In this document: positions 45,829 through 54,779 of the stretch, piece after piece
How the letters are laid out: each line of letters begins with the position of its first letter
How positions within the stretch are numbered: the first letter of the stretch is position 1
Source: an uncultured Bacteroidaceae bacterium
Lineage (GTDB): Bacteria; Bacteroidota; Bacteroidia; Bacteroidales; Bacteroidaceae
Direction of reading: 5' to 3'
NCBI GenBank assembly: GCA_934293005.1
Contig: CAKQYA010000001.1
Location: 107,604-171,603 of the forward strand
DNA length: 64,000 nucleotides
The notes under the pieces: generated by a model
What the model was told of the DNA's origin: nothing
Seen by the model: the letters and a program-made list of their open reading frames with translations, nothing else
The model's database searches: none
Position numbers and translations under genes: made by a program

Positions 45829-47139
45829 ATGACCACAGAAGATTTATACAAGCTGTTTCAGCAGCACCCCATTGTCACAACCGACAGCCGTGACGTGCCA
45901 GAAGGCTCATTGTTCTTCGCCCTCAAAGGCGACACTTTCAACGGCAACGCATATGCCAAGAGCGCATTGGAGAAGGGAGCCGCATATGCCATCATCGACG
46001 AAATGGAATATGCAGAAGATGGCAACGAGCGTATCATCCTCGTGGATGATGCTCTCACCGCACTCCAGCAACTGGCGCACCTGCACCGCACCACCCTCGG
46101 CACTACCATAATAGGTGTGACGGGCACCAACGGCAAGACCACCACAAAGGAACTCATCGCGTCCGTGCTGAAAAAGAAATACCGTGTGCTCTACACGCAA
46201 GGCAATTTCAATAACCATATCGGCGTGCCAAAAACGCTGCTGCAACTCACCAAAGACCATCAGATTGCCGTGGTGGAGATGGGCGCGAATCACCCAGGAG
46301 AGATAAAGACACTTGTCAACATCGTATGCCCCGACTATGGCATCATCACCAATGTCGGCAAGGCTCATCTGTTGGGCTTCGGCTCGTTTGCCGGAGTCAT
46401 CCGCACCAAAGGCGAACTCTACGACTATCTTCGTGAGAACCATGGCACCGCATTCATCAACAACGACAACCCGCACCTCAAAGGCATAAGCGCCGGACTG
46501 CGCCTTATTCGATACGGCCAGAACGATGCTGACGGTCTCTTGGTCAAGGGCAGCCTCATCGAATGCAACCCGATGCTCAAATTCCGCTGGTCTCCACAAC
46601 CTACACAGTTCTCGCCATACGAGGTGCAGACTCACCTCATTGGCAGTTACAACCTCGACAATGTACTCGCTGCAGCTTGCATAGGCACACTATTCGCCGT
46701 GCCTGCTGAAGACATCAGCCATGCCTTGGCAGAATACGTGCCATCCAACAACCGCAGCCAGCTCACCGTGACTGAGCACAACAAACTCGTCGTTGACGCA
46801 TACAACGCCAACCCCACAAGCATGAAGGCGGCTCTCGACAATTTCAGCCTTATCAAAGCTGAGCACAAGATGTGCATCCTCGGCGACATGAAAGAACTTG
46901 GAGAGGCAAGCCATGAGGAGCACCAGAAGATTGTCGACATGATACCTTCATGCGGCTTTGAAGAGGTGTGGCTCGTGGGTGATGAGTTTGCCAACACATC
47001 ACACCCCGACACTTTCCGCCTGTTTGCCAACGTGGATGAGGTCAAGGCTGCCATATCTGAGCATCAGCCGCAAGGACATGTCATACTTATCAAGGGGTCC
47101 AACAGCACACATCTGGTGCAGACGGTCGACTTGCTGTAA
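45829..47139 (+). CDS. murF: UDP-N-acetylmuramoyl-tripeptide:D-Ala-D-Ala ligase
   Basis: I start at the ATG at 45829 (436 residues), where MTTEDLYKLFQQHP aligns with the usual MurF N terminus; an upstream ATG at 45811 adds six residues. The Mur ligase pattern is complete: N domain with TDSRDVPEGSLFFALKG, the ATP loop GVTGTNGKTTTKE (about 96-108), central VVEMGANHPGEIKTL and C domain with VVDAYNANPTSMKAALD. It finishes the cytoplasmic muropeptide. It is separated from cdaA by 45 bp and probably cotranscribed. Confidence 0.95.
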   Translation: MTTEDLYKLFQQHPIVTTDSRDVPEGSLFFALKGDTFNGNAYAKSALEKGAAYAIIDEMEYAEDGNERIILVDDALTALQQLAHLHRTTLGTTIIGVTGTNGKTTTKELIASVLKKKYRVLYTQGNFNNHIGVPKTLLQLTKDHQIAVVEMGANHPGEIKTLVNIVCPDYGIITNVGKAHLLGFGSFAGVIRTKGELYDYLRENHGTAFINNDNPHLKGISAGLRLIRYGQNDADGLLVKGSLIECNPMLKFRWSPQPTQFSPYEVQTHLIGSYNLDNVLAAACIGTLFAVPAEDISHALAEYVPSNNRSQLTVTEHNKLVVDAYNANPTSMKAALDNFSLIKAEHKMCILGDMKELGEASHEEHQKIVDMIPSCGFEEVWLVGDEFANTSHPDTFRLFANVDEVKAAISEHQPQGHVILIKGSNSTHLVQTVDLL

Positions 47140-47210
47140 GAGCCTTGCTGGCTTGACGCAGAAACACATTATATATATAAGAACAGCACAAACAAAATAA
47201 CACCACAAGT

Positions 47211-47999
47211 ATGGAAACAAGAAAAGAGAATTATCTGTTTGACGCGGAGAAGACCGCCAACGAACTGATTCAATGGGTCAAGGACCTATTCCAAGGATAT
47301 GGGCCTGATGTCAAAGCTATCCTCGGCATGAGCGGCGGCAAAGACTCTACCGTAGCAGCTGCCGTGCTCTGCAAGGCTCTTGGACCAAGCCGTGTCATCG
47401 GAGTGTCCATGCCAAGCAACAACCAGAGCGTGAATGACGCCGACAAGATATGCAAGCACTTGGGCATGAAGATGCTCACCATCAACATTGGCAGCGCCTT
47501 CGACACTCTCGCATCGTCAATCAATGCCGACGGCAACATGCAACTCAGCAAAGCCAGCGAGCAGAATATTCCGCCACGTCTTCGCATGACCACACTCTAT
47601 GCCATCGGACAGACATACAACTGCCGTGTGGTGAACACATGCAACCTCTCTGAGGACTATATAGGATACGCCACAAAGTTTGGCGATGGAGCTGGCGACT
47701 TCTCACCACTTGCCAAACTCACCGTGACTGAAGTGCTCGCCATCGGCGACTATCTCGAGGTGCCATACGAATGGGTGCACAAGACTCCTGACGACGGACT
47801 TCCACACAGCTGTCCCGATGAGGAAAAAATAGGCTTCACTTATGCCGAGCTCGACATGTACATCCGAACAGGCAAGGTGCCAAGTGGATATGTGCACAAC
47901 AACGAAGCGGAAGGTCTCAAGGTAGACAAGATTGACCGCATGAACCGACAAAACCTCCACAAGCTGCAGCCTATGCCGACATTCGACATGAGCAACTGA
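47211..47999 (+). CDS. nadE: NH3-dependent NAD synthetase
   Basis: The 262-residue protein contains the PP-loop LGMSGGKDSTVAAAVLCKAL (about 38-57) and NTCNLSEDYIGYATKFGDGAGDFSPL (from about 143), both typical of NadE. No N-terminal glutaminase domain is present, so ammonia is used directly. Length fits the small form. It ends the housekeeping block and is followed by palindromic repeats rather than a simple terminator. Confidence 0.94.
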   Translation: METRKENYLFDAEKTANELIQWVKDLFQGYGPDVKAILGMSGGKDSTVAAAVLCKALGPSRVIGVSMPSNNQSVNDADKICKHLGMKMLTINIGSAFDTLASSINADGNMQLSKASEQNIPPRLRMTTLYAIGQTYNCRVVNTCNLSEDYIGYATKFGDGAGDFSPLAKLTVTEVLAIGDYLEVPYEWVHKTPDDGLPHSCPDEEKIGFTYAELDMYIRTGKVPSGYVHNNEAEGLKVDKIDRMNRQNLHKLQPMPTFDMSN

Positions 48000-48036
48000 T
48001 TCGCCTGCCCACTTATTCATGAAAAAAAGAGGGTAA

Positions 48037-48090
48037 GGATACTTGGCAAAGTATATTAGGATACTTGGCAAAGTATCCTAATATACTTTT
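48037..48090. repeat. Palindrome array B (inverted relative to array A)
   Basis: AAGTATATTAGGATACTT at 48050-48067 and AAGTATCCTAATATACTT at 48072-48089 are 22 bp apart, with a half unit (GGATACTT) starting at 48037. The preceding AAAGAGGGTAAGGATACTT is the reverse complement of the right flank of array A, so this is a shortened inverted copy of the same element just after nadE. Confidence 0.82.
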
Positions 48091-48127
48091 TGGGCATGTT
48101 GCGTCACGTTTTCTTCGCACATCTGCC

Positions 48128-48161
48128 TTTAACCCAAATCGGTCATTAGATTTGGGTTAAA
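48128..48161. terminator. Hairpin after nadE (GGTCATTA-loop family)
   Basis: TTTAACCCAAATC (48128-48140) pairs perfectly with GATTTGGGTTAAA (48149-48161) around the loop GGTCATTA. The same loop and similar arms follow xpt at 59871. It may act as a terminator, although there is no U-tract of length. Confidence 0.6.
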
Positions 48162-48216
48162 GCCAAAGCACACCTGCAGAATTCTTGATTTAGTTTTTAT
48201 AGCATGCAGCACCCCC

Positions 48217-48293
48217 CAAAAAAGTATTACGTGATACTTGGCCAAGTATCACGTAATACTTTGCAAAGTATCACGTGATACTTCGCAAAGTAT
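48217..48293. repeat. Palindrome array C with a different centre
   Basis: Units AAGTATTACGTGATACTT, AAGTATCACGTAATACTT and AAGTATCACGTGATACTT follow each other at 22-bp spacing, then a half unit AAGTATCC. Both left flank (CACACCTGC, AATTCTTGATT) and right flank (CCTTACTATCATTTTTTGAC) match array A, but the inner bases changed from CCTAAT to CACGTGAT with symmetry maintained. Confidence 0.85.
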
Positions 48294-48309
48294 CCTTACT
48301 ATCATTTTT

Positions 48310-48636
48310 TGACAACTAAATCATTGTCTCCATGCCCTACTTATATACATTATTATATATATGATGCCGATTTTCTGTTTGGGCAAAACAATACTTCTAA
48401 GCAGATTGGGGCAAGACCATTGAATAAACACACAAGAACAGCCACATAAAGCGCAAAAACCGCCTCAAAGTGAATCACGGCGCACTTTAAGCAATAAACA
48501 AAGTCTAAATGCTATTTTTTTTATCTTTTATTTTATGTTTACAATAAGTTTTTATATATTTGCATATAGTTTCTTGATTATCTGACACAGGCCAAGCACA
48601 CAGACAAGTGAAGCAGAACGCATGATTCAGTGATTG
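48310..48636. other. AT-rich gene-free stretch upstream of the RNA candidate
   Basis: No coding sequence. TATATTTG at 48555-48562 matches the Bacteroidetes -7 consensus on the plus strand and could start a transcript near 48569 that covers the foldable region downstream. A -33 TTTG at the right distance is not visible. Confidence 0.4.
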
Positions 48637-49000
48637 AGACCCACGCCGCACGTAGGCAAGAGCTGCATAATTGAAGATTCTCAATGAAACAGTTTCTTAA
48701 GGGTGGGAACTATGACATTTTAAAAAAGCGTTTACTTTGCGCTCATCTTTGGCTCTAAGAAATCTAGCAAATTTCACAATCCTGTCAAAGAGAAGCAACG
48801 GTAGATGTTCCGGGGATGTGATTATTCACATCCCTTAAGGGTTTGGTGTAGCCATAAATGCGTCTCCAAAGCATCTATTACACGCAATTGCCTTAAGGGA
48901 TAATAGTATTCATATCGGCGTGGGCTCTGACGTTGTTCATTCTTCAGGATTAGGTTTTGCTAGAGCCTCTTAGAGCAGAATGAACAACAGGTAGGTTCGC
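48637..49000 (+). ncRNA. Candidate structured non-coding RNA upstream of the tubulin-like operon
   Basis: The segment has no coding frame but strong pairing. CCCACGCCG (48645-48653) pairs with CGGCGTGGG (48918-48926), extended by GAG/CTC. GGGATGTGA and TCACATCCC form a local hairpin near 48815-48835. GTTGTTCATTCT and AGAATGAACAAC (about 48933-48992) form a perfect 12-bp stem, followed by a run of six T near 49006. A further match between TCTAGCAAA (about 48780) and TTTGCTAGA (about 48955) would cross the closing stem, so a pseudoknot or switch is possible. A Bacteroidales 6S-type RNA is one option; I cannot confirm it. Confidence 0.5.
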
Positions 49001-49084
49001 CACGCTTTTTTATTCTGTCCGGCCACAACACTTCACAACCCTGCATGAGAAGGCGAACCACATGCGCTTTACCACTAAGCCCCA

Positions 49085-49651
49085 ATGATACTATTTGAAC
49101 TGATTCCCATTGCCTTTGAATGCATCTGTTACGGTGTGCTTACCACCGTTGCCATTATGCTTATATTGTATTTTTCTCTTCGCTGCCTTAGCGAAGACAT
49201 CGTGAAAGGCATTCCATTCTTCGCAGTGGGCATTGCGCTTTTCATACTCTTATGCATACAATTGTCGCTTATGTATGGAGCCATAGAAGTGTATAACATG
49301 GCCTCAGCCATTAAAATAGAAATGGACCAAGCACTTGAGGGCATGACAGGTGCTGTAGGCATCGCAGACTCGCAGCAAATAATGGATTATGCAACACAGC
49401 AATACCCTCTGCTTGGAGTGTATATCAACACATGGGATCTCTCTTGCGATGACATTTCATGTTTTTCAGAGAACATGAAAGTAACCATTGAGGATGCCAT
49501 GACTTCCTACTGCTGGCGCAGAGTGTTCTGGAGCATCGGATTCATTGTGACGGGCAGCATCATAGCCATGACGCTTGAGAAAAAGAGCGGCAAGAAGAGC
49601 CGCACTCATGAATACAGTTCATCATCCTATTCTCATGCTGATGATTTCTGA
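49085..49651 (+). CDS. Membrane protein of unknown family, first gene of the tubulin-like operon
   Basis: The 188-residue protein has two hydrophobic segments near the N terminus (about 8-34 and 41-66), a loop of about 90 residues with three Cys (SCDD, SCFSEN, SYC) and a third membrane segment (about 149-167). It ends in a basic then Ser/His-rich tail. No family is recognised. The Cys spacing in a probably extracytoplasmic loop suggests disulfides. It precedes the GTPase gene with a MITE derivative in the gap. Role inferred only from position: membrane partner of the GTPase. Confidence 0.75.
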   Translation: MILFELIPIAFECICYGVLTTVAIMLILYFSLRCLSEDIVKGIPFFAVGIALFILLCIQLSLMYGAIEVYNMASAIKIEMDQALEGMTGAVGIADSQQIMDYATQQYPLLGVYINTWDLSCDDISCFSENMKVTIEDAMTSYCWRRVFWSIGFIVTGSIIAMTLEKKSGKKSRTHEYSSSSYSHADDF

Positions 49652-49658
49652 CACATAT

Positions 49659-49727
49659 AAGCAGGTGTTCATAATTATTGTCATATTTGACACACTGATA
49701 TAATAAAATAATTTTGAACGCCTGCTT
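49659..49727. repeat. 69-bp deletion derivative of the MITE upstream of the tubulin-like gene
   Basis: Left end AAGCAGGTGTTCATAATTAT and right end complementary to AAGCAGGCGTTCAAAATTAT enclose a short remnant (TCATATTTGACACACTGATA). The arms can form a long stem. It lies 8 bp after the upstream stop codon. Confidence 0.8.
49686..49716 (+). promoter_or_regulatory. Promoter formed within the MITE derivative
   Basis: TTTG at 49686-49689 and TAATTTTG at 49709-49716 are separated by 19 nt, a full match to the Bacteroidetes -33/-7 arrangement. The start would be near 49723, giving a leader of about 45 nt for the tubulin-like gene. Only this copy of the repeat has the -33 element at the right distance. 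Confidence 0.55.
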
Positions 49728-49769
49728 ATCTAAAAAGAATTATATAACACAACCTAATATTATAATACA

Positions 49770-52700
49770 ATGGCAAATCATCTTATAATCGGTCTTGGCG
49801 GCACAGGAGGTTGCATCCTTCGCGAGTTCCGCAAACGAGTTTACCAAGAGTTTCGTTCTAACGAACCTAACAATGGGATACATCTTGAATACCTGTATGT
49901 TGACTCCAGCGATGACGACCTCAACTCACGCGACGGTTGGAAGACTATGGGCAAAAGCGTGCACCTGAAGGAAGCACAGAAGGTATCCATTCACGGATTG
50001 GGATTGAGCATGTTCCAAAACATGGCCAACTACCCCGGCATAAGAGCATTCCTCAATGAAAGCGACGTTGAGATGATGAGGAACCAGCTCGGTCCGCTCG
50101 TCACAGCCGGCATTGGCGGTCAGCGCCGCCGATTGGGACGAACACTTTTTGCCAACAACCTTGCCTCCATCGCTGCAGGCGATGGCTCCGATTTCCTCAC
50201 AAGAGTGAAAAACTCTGTGAACAGAATACAGCAGGACAGCAACGACCAGATGGTGACTTTCCATATATGCGCAGGTTTGGCAGGAGGCACAGGTTCTGGC
50301 TCTATCATTGACGCCGTTTCCCAAATACGACAGGAATACAAGCCTGTGGCTGGAGGCACTGAATATAAGATATTCCTTTATCTATATGTTCCAGAAATCA
50401 ATGTGGTGAACCCAAGGCACGACAGCGGTTTCTACCAAGCCAATGGCTATGCCGCCCTCTGCGAATTGAACGCAATGAGCGTCGGCAAATATCATCCTTT
50501 GGACATTACAGGAAGGCGTGACAACTTCACAGGAGAAGTGCGCCGTCTGCTTGATGGCATCAATGCTTTCGATGCTGCTTATCTATACACCAACGTGAAC
50601 GAAGCAGGCAAAACTCTCAATATCAGGACAGCACTTCCAGCTGCAACAGCCGACTTCTTGTTCCAAAAGACTGTGGCGAGTGAGAACTCGCAGATGAACA
50701 GACTCGTCGGATGTGAGAACGATGGTGCCGGACCTGAAAAAGACAACAACGGCGACGCCACCCGCAGCCGCAAGTTCATGTCGTTTGGAATCAGAAGCAT
50801 AGAATATCCTGAATCTGAGATTGAAGAATGTGTGACATACAATCTGGCACGGCAAGCAGCACGACAACTGCAGTTCAACTTCTGGCAAGATGGCATAGGA
50901 TATGGCGAACGCTCCATGGACGAGATTGGCACTGGTTACCGTGACACCATAAAGAACAAGAGGACTCGCGAAGAACTTCATCTGAGCAACTCTCACCTGA
51001 TGCTATCAAGACCAATCATTGAGAATGAAGGCACAAGACGATGGAGAGACATCGACGAGACATGGGAAACCCGCACACAGATGTTTGCTGACGAAGTGCA
51101 GAAAGGTGATGACAAAAAGAGTTGGTTCGCTGCTTTCACAAAAAGGGTGGATGAATATTTTGACAACAACTACCGTTCTCACGGTGTCAAACAATTCTAT
51201 GAGATACAATCAAGAGAAATAAGAGGATATGCAAGCGCTCTGCGCCGCCATATAGAGAAGTATCTGTTCGACCAATGGCATGCTGGCACCATGAGCCTCA
51301 TTGAAGCAGAGAAATACTCATCCATTCTCATTGAGGACTGCAAGGAGCGCATCACTGCTTTCAATCAGCAAGTAGCTGTGCAGGAGGAAGAAGCAAAGAA
51401 ACAGACTTTGGCCATCAAAGGCATCAACGACGAATGGGAAAATATCGGATGGCTTAAAGATGCCATAACAGGCGCATCAAGAAGAGTGTTCGCAATGTAC
51501 AAGACCGCTAAATGCCGTTTAGCTGCAGCCAACACCCGCATCATAGCATACAAATATGCATCCACGCTCATGCAGGAAGTGGTGGTTGCCCTCAACAAGA
51601 TGCTTGATGGCATGCAGACGTATCATGCCATGCTGACAGATATTCTCAACGAAGCTTCAGCACAGGCAGACAGCAAGTGCAGCTCAAATGGCAATAATGA
51701 AAATACCATCATAATAAAAAAATACGACCCTGACAGAGTGCAGAGTTTCATCAAGGAATGCTTGTCCAACAGAGAAAGACAAGACAGCAACTGCACAAAC
51801 ATCAGAACAAATATGGTAAATATGCTTGGTGAGGACGGCGAGCACTCATTCGCCACCCTGCTTGACAGAACTGACTTCAACACGGCCATAGACATCATAC
51901 TTGACGAATGCGAAAAGACTGCCAACCGAGCTATGGAAGATGCAGCTGCAAATGACCCTGTCAATAAGTTGGTAGGAGTGAACATACTTGAAAAACTGCG
52001 CAACGAATACAACTCAGAGGAGAAACTTGAAACTCTTGTGCGCAGTTGGGTACAAGAAGCTCAGTGCTACGTTCAGTTCAACCAGGAAGAGCAGAACAGA
52101 GTGTTTGAGAATGCCGGAGGCGGAATGATGAGGATGATTCAGCTGCGTCTGCCACGCTTTGACGAAGACAGGAGCAACTTCCGCGGCAGATTAGTAGACA
52201 TGGTCAGACAGATTTGCCCAACTTTCAATCCTGCAGAAGACCTTTCCGACTTGGAGAATAAAAATCAGATACAAATCATCGCTGCCGCATCTGGATTCCC
52301 ATTGCGTTTCATATCGAACACACAGGTGCTGAAAGAGAGATATGATTACCTGCTGCGTAACCCAACAGAAGGCCCTCTCAACAGAATGGCTCTGCACACA
52401 GAATCATTCAAAACCCCTCTTCCCGAACTCTTTGAAATGGGGCCAGAAGAGATTGAGGAGATGATGCGCAAGCCTATCCTTCTCGGATACGCCATGGGAC
52501 TCTTCGTCCAGAAAGAAAATCCGGAAACAGGAGAACATTTCGACGCAGTCAACTTCCCTAACGACTGGGGAGACAACTGGGAACGAATGGGAAAAGACAT
52601 CTTCAGTTCGCTCACATATATATCCAACGATTTCAAACTGGCTTCCAAGATAAAGAACAAAGTGGATCAAGAGATGGCACAAGTGCGTTCTAACGACCAG

Positions 52701-52853
52701 AAGGCCGCACTCCGACGCAAACTCGGCATGGATGTTGTCAATAATCTCATCAAGAACCACCCTTCAGTGGGCGGAAACGACTTCAGTCCTATCTACAAGC
52801 AATGGAGAGCCATAGCTCAAGAAATCATGGAATCCGAACTGAAAGATTTGTAA
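49770..52853 (+). CDS. Tubulin/FtsZ-like GTPase (Tubulin_2-type), 1027 residues
   Basis: The N terminus (HLIIGLGGTGGCILREF, 3-19) is the Rossmann-type first loop of tubulin-superfamily GTPases, and AGLAGGTGSGSIIDAVSQI (168-186) contains the GTP signature GGTGSGS at 172-178, comparable to GGGTGSG of FtsZ and tubulin. LYLYVPEINVV and NGYAALCELNAMS fit the following strands and helices. About 700 residues follow with no recognised domain, partly helical and coiled-coil-prone (about 530-560). This matches the Tubulin_2/FtsZl group, larger than FtsZ and implicated in membrane remodelling. Filament formation is plausible but not shown. It is probably the cytoplasmic engine of the neighbouring exported proteins. 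Confidence 0.88.
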   Translation: MANHLIIGLGGTGGCILREFRKRVYQEFRSNEPNNGIHLEYLYVDSSDDDLNSRDGWKTMGKSVHLKEAQKVSIHGLGLSMFQNMANYPGIRAFLNESDVEMMRNQLGPLVTAGIGGQRRRLGRTLFANNLASIAAGDGSDFLTRVKNSVNRIQQDSNDQMVTFHICAGLAGGTGSGSIIDAVSQIRQEYKPVAGGTEYKIFLYLYVPEINVVNPRHDSGFYQANGYAALCELNAMSVGKYHPLDITGRRDNFTGEVRRLLDGINAFDAAYLYTNVNEAGKTLNIRTALPAATADFLFQKTVASENSQMNRLVGCENDGAGPEKDNNGDATRSRKFMSFGIRSIEYPESEIEECVTYNLARQAARQLQFNFWQDGIGYGERSMDEIGTGYRDTIKNKRTREELHLSNSHLMLSRPIIENEGTRRWRDIDETWETRTQMFADEVQKGDDKKSWFAAFTKRVDEYFDNNYRSHGVKQFYEIQSREIRGYASALRRHIEKYLFDQWHAGTMSLIEAEKYSSILIEDCKERITAFNQQVAVQEEEAKKQTLAIKGINDEWENIGWLKDAITGASRRVFAMYKTAKCRLAAANTRIIAYKYASTLMQEVVVALNKMLDGMQTYHAMLTDILNEASAQADSKCSSNGNNENTIIIKKYDPDRVQSFIKECLSNRERQDSNCTNIRTNMVNMLGEDGEHSFATLLDRTDFNTAIDIILDECEKTANRAMEDAAANDPVNKLVGVNILEKLRNEYNSEEKLETLVRSWVQEAQCYVQFNQEEQNRVFENAGGGMMRMIQLRLPRFDEDRSNFRGRLVDMVRQICPTFNPAEDLSDLENKNQIQIIAAASGFPLRFISNTQVLKERYDYLLRNPTEGPLNRMALHTESFKTPLPELFEMGPEEIEEMMRKPILLGYAMGLFVQKENPETGEHFDAVNFPNDWGDNWERMGKDIFSSLTYISNDFKLASKIKNKVDQEMAQVRSNDQKAALRRKLGMDVVNNLIKNHPSVGGNDFSPIYKQWRAIAQEIMESELKDL

Positions 52854-52892
52854 TACGTATAATTAAAAACAACTCAATAATCACATACAAAA

Positions 52893-53702
52893 ATGGCCAA
52901 GAAAAAAGGCGTGTGTCATAATTATGACAATTGTGACCTTGCAGAAAATAAGGTCGTGCAGGAAGTGGACGAATTCAACTTCGTGTGCGAAGAATGCGGC
53001 AAGGAACTGACAGAAATAAAAGATGGAGGACATGGACCAAAACTCAACTGGAAACCAATAGCCATCATCGCCGCAGGAGCAGCTGTGGCATGTGGAGGCG
53101 GCTTCGGCATCTGGAAAGCCTTCTCTGGCTCTGGAGCAGAGGAAACGCCAGTCGTCACTCACAGCACAGGCATTGCATCTGTCACCGTAGGAGCTGACTG
53201 GGAAGTGATGAGCGCCCCACTCGACAGTATCAAGAGCAATGATACCATCTGGATTAAAGCGAGCGAAAGCATCACAAAGGATGCACAGGATGCTGGCGTG
53301 ACTCCAGCCATCACACTCAAGGACAGCACATCCACATTCACCATCAGTCCTGAGAATGTAACCGACATCGCAAGCGTGCAGGTGAAGACTGCCGATGGAA
53401 TGGGCCATGCCTCATACATCATAGCTCTGAAGAAAAAGACTTTTGAAGAAACTGGGCAACAAACGCCACATCCTTGCCCCGGGCCTGTGGATCCAAGACC
53501 TAATGCAAAGCTCTACCATGTCTCATACGCCACCTTTGACGGTTCCACCCTCACATTCAAGAAGGCGCACGTCATACCTGGCACAAGCCAAATGGCTCAG
53601 CCTGGCGACCAAGTGACAGGTGTCTGGAAAGACAACGAGGTCAATTCGGTGCGTTGGTACCACGCTGACGGCTCTCAAAGCGAAACTTTGAGTCATGACT
53701 AA
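52893..53702 (+). CDS. Zinc-ribbon, single-pass membrane protein
   Basis: The 269-residue product starts with a cytoplasmic zinc-ribbon candidate: Cys 8, Cys 14, Cys 32 and Cys 35 (CHNYDNC, CEEC). A membrane helix follows at about 52-73 (PIAIIAAGAAVACGGGFGIW), then an extracytoplasmic part with two small beta-rich units (TVGADWEVMSAPLDSIKSND; VSYATFDGSTLTFKKAHVIP) joined by a Pro-rich linker near 190-205. Topology makes it a natural link between the cytoplasmic GTPase and the exported proteins. I recognise no family. It follows the GTPase gene by 39 bp. Confidence 0.8.
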   Translation: MAKKKGVCHNYDNCDLAENKVVQEVDEFNFVCEECGKELTEIKDGGHGPKLNWKPIAIIAAGAAVACGGGFGIWKAFSGSGAEETPVVTHSTGIASVTVGADWEVMSAPLDSIKSNDTIWIKASESITKDAQDAGVTPAITLKDSTSTFTISPENVTDIASVQVKTADGMGHASYIIALKKKTFEETGQQTPHPCPGPVDPRPNAKLYHVSYATFDGSTLTFKKAHVIPGTSQMAQPGDQVTGVWKDNEVNSVRWYHADGSQSETLSHD

Positions 53703-53720
53703 ATAAGCAAGAACACGTCC

Positions 53721-54779
53721 ATGCGCAACATTCTTAACATGAAATGCATCATCGTGCTGGCGGTGTGGTCTCTTTGCCACACTGCCATACACGCTGATGG
53801 CTACACCACAAAAAGGTTGGCGCATATTGACGCACTTCTTGCCACAAAGAAAGTGAAACATGACATCAGCAGACGAACTAACCAATATGGAGAAGTGGAG
53901 CATATAGGGCTAAAGCTCTTTTCTGATGCCGTGCGCCAACTGAAGCCATCGCCATCGTATGATTTCTTAGAAAGACAACTGCTGGAGATGAACATCTACA
54001 ATGAAGAGGAAAGAGACCGCCTCGCCATGCAATACTCATTCACCATATCTGCAGGGTCTGCCTACACAGCCATGAACATTGACTCAACGTATTCTTATAC
54101 TGAGGAAGAACTGGAGTATCACAGGTTCATGTCTACATGGTCAAAGGATGGCAAGAACGTGCTGCAAATAATCTATCCAAAGAATTGGCAACTGCTCAGC
54201 GGATGCGACATCACCGAACTCGAGAGCATCTTTGAGAAACAACTGAAACGGCATAAGATGTCTCCTGCATCTCCGTTGCCTATTGAAGGATCATGGATTG
54301 TCACGCCACAGATGTCAAACACATTGTATCTTAACAATGGCCTTTCCGACAAAGGCGACAATGGACAGAGGGAATATGTCCGCAGTGCCAAACAAATAAC
54401 CCACACGGTAAGAAACATCATGATTGCCGATGATATGGAGCACAACATCGAGATGCAGCTGTGCGTAAACAGATATGGGTTTAGAAACGACACTATCAAC
54501 ATACCATTAAGACAGTTCATCAACTATTGCAGAACCGTGGAAAACTGCACGCCATTCTTTGGCATAAAGCAGAGAAACGGCAAATCGACTGACGGACTGC
54601 TGATGCTCGCCAACAAAAACGGCGGATTCATACACATGGTATCCGTCACCATTGATGACCAAGTGGCTGCGGACGGCAAAGGCACCATCTATGGCAAACT
54701 GCTGCCATACATACCAATATACAACATTAAAAAGGAATACCTAAATTTAGAAGAACATGAAAGTTCCATTCAACAATAA
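53721..54779 (+). CDS. Exported protein of unknown function
   Basis: The 352-residue frame begins with a signal peptide (about 1-25; an ATG at residue 7 is a better start, leaving a short n-region). The mature part has mixed helix and strand; EEERDRLAMQYSFTISAGSA and LLMLANKNGGFIHMVSVTID are its most distinctive stretches. No domain is recognised. It lies 18 bp after the zinc-ribbon gene and overlaps the next gene by 23 bp, so it clearly belongs to the operon. Confidence 0.8.
   Translation: MRNILNMKCIIVLAVWSLCHTAIHADGYTTKRLAHIDALLATKKVKHDISRRTNQYGEVEHIGLKLFSDAVRQLKPSPSYDFLERQLLEMNIYNEEERDRLAMQYSFTISAGSAYTAMNIDSTYSYTEEELEYHRFMSTWSKDGKNVLQIIYPKNWQLLSGCDITELESIFEKQLKRHKMSPASPLPIEGSWIVTPQMSNTLYLNNGLSDKGDNGQREYVRSAKQITHTVRNIMIADDMEHNIEMQLCVNRYGFRNDTINIPLRQFINYCRTVENCTPFFGIKQRNGKSTDGLLMLANKNGGFIHMVSVTIDDQVAADGKGTIYGKLLPYIPIYNIKKEYLNLEEHESSIQQ

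Noticed and set aside
49018..49084. On the minus strand the segment begins GGGGCTTAGTGGTAAAGCGC, like the 5' half of a tRNA.
   Set aside because: No T-arm with GGTTCGANNCC at the right place and no pairing 3' acceptor arm; the anticodon-like stem would need a 13-nt loop.
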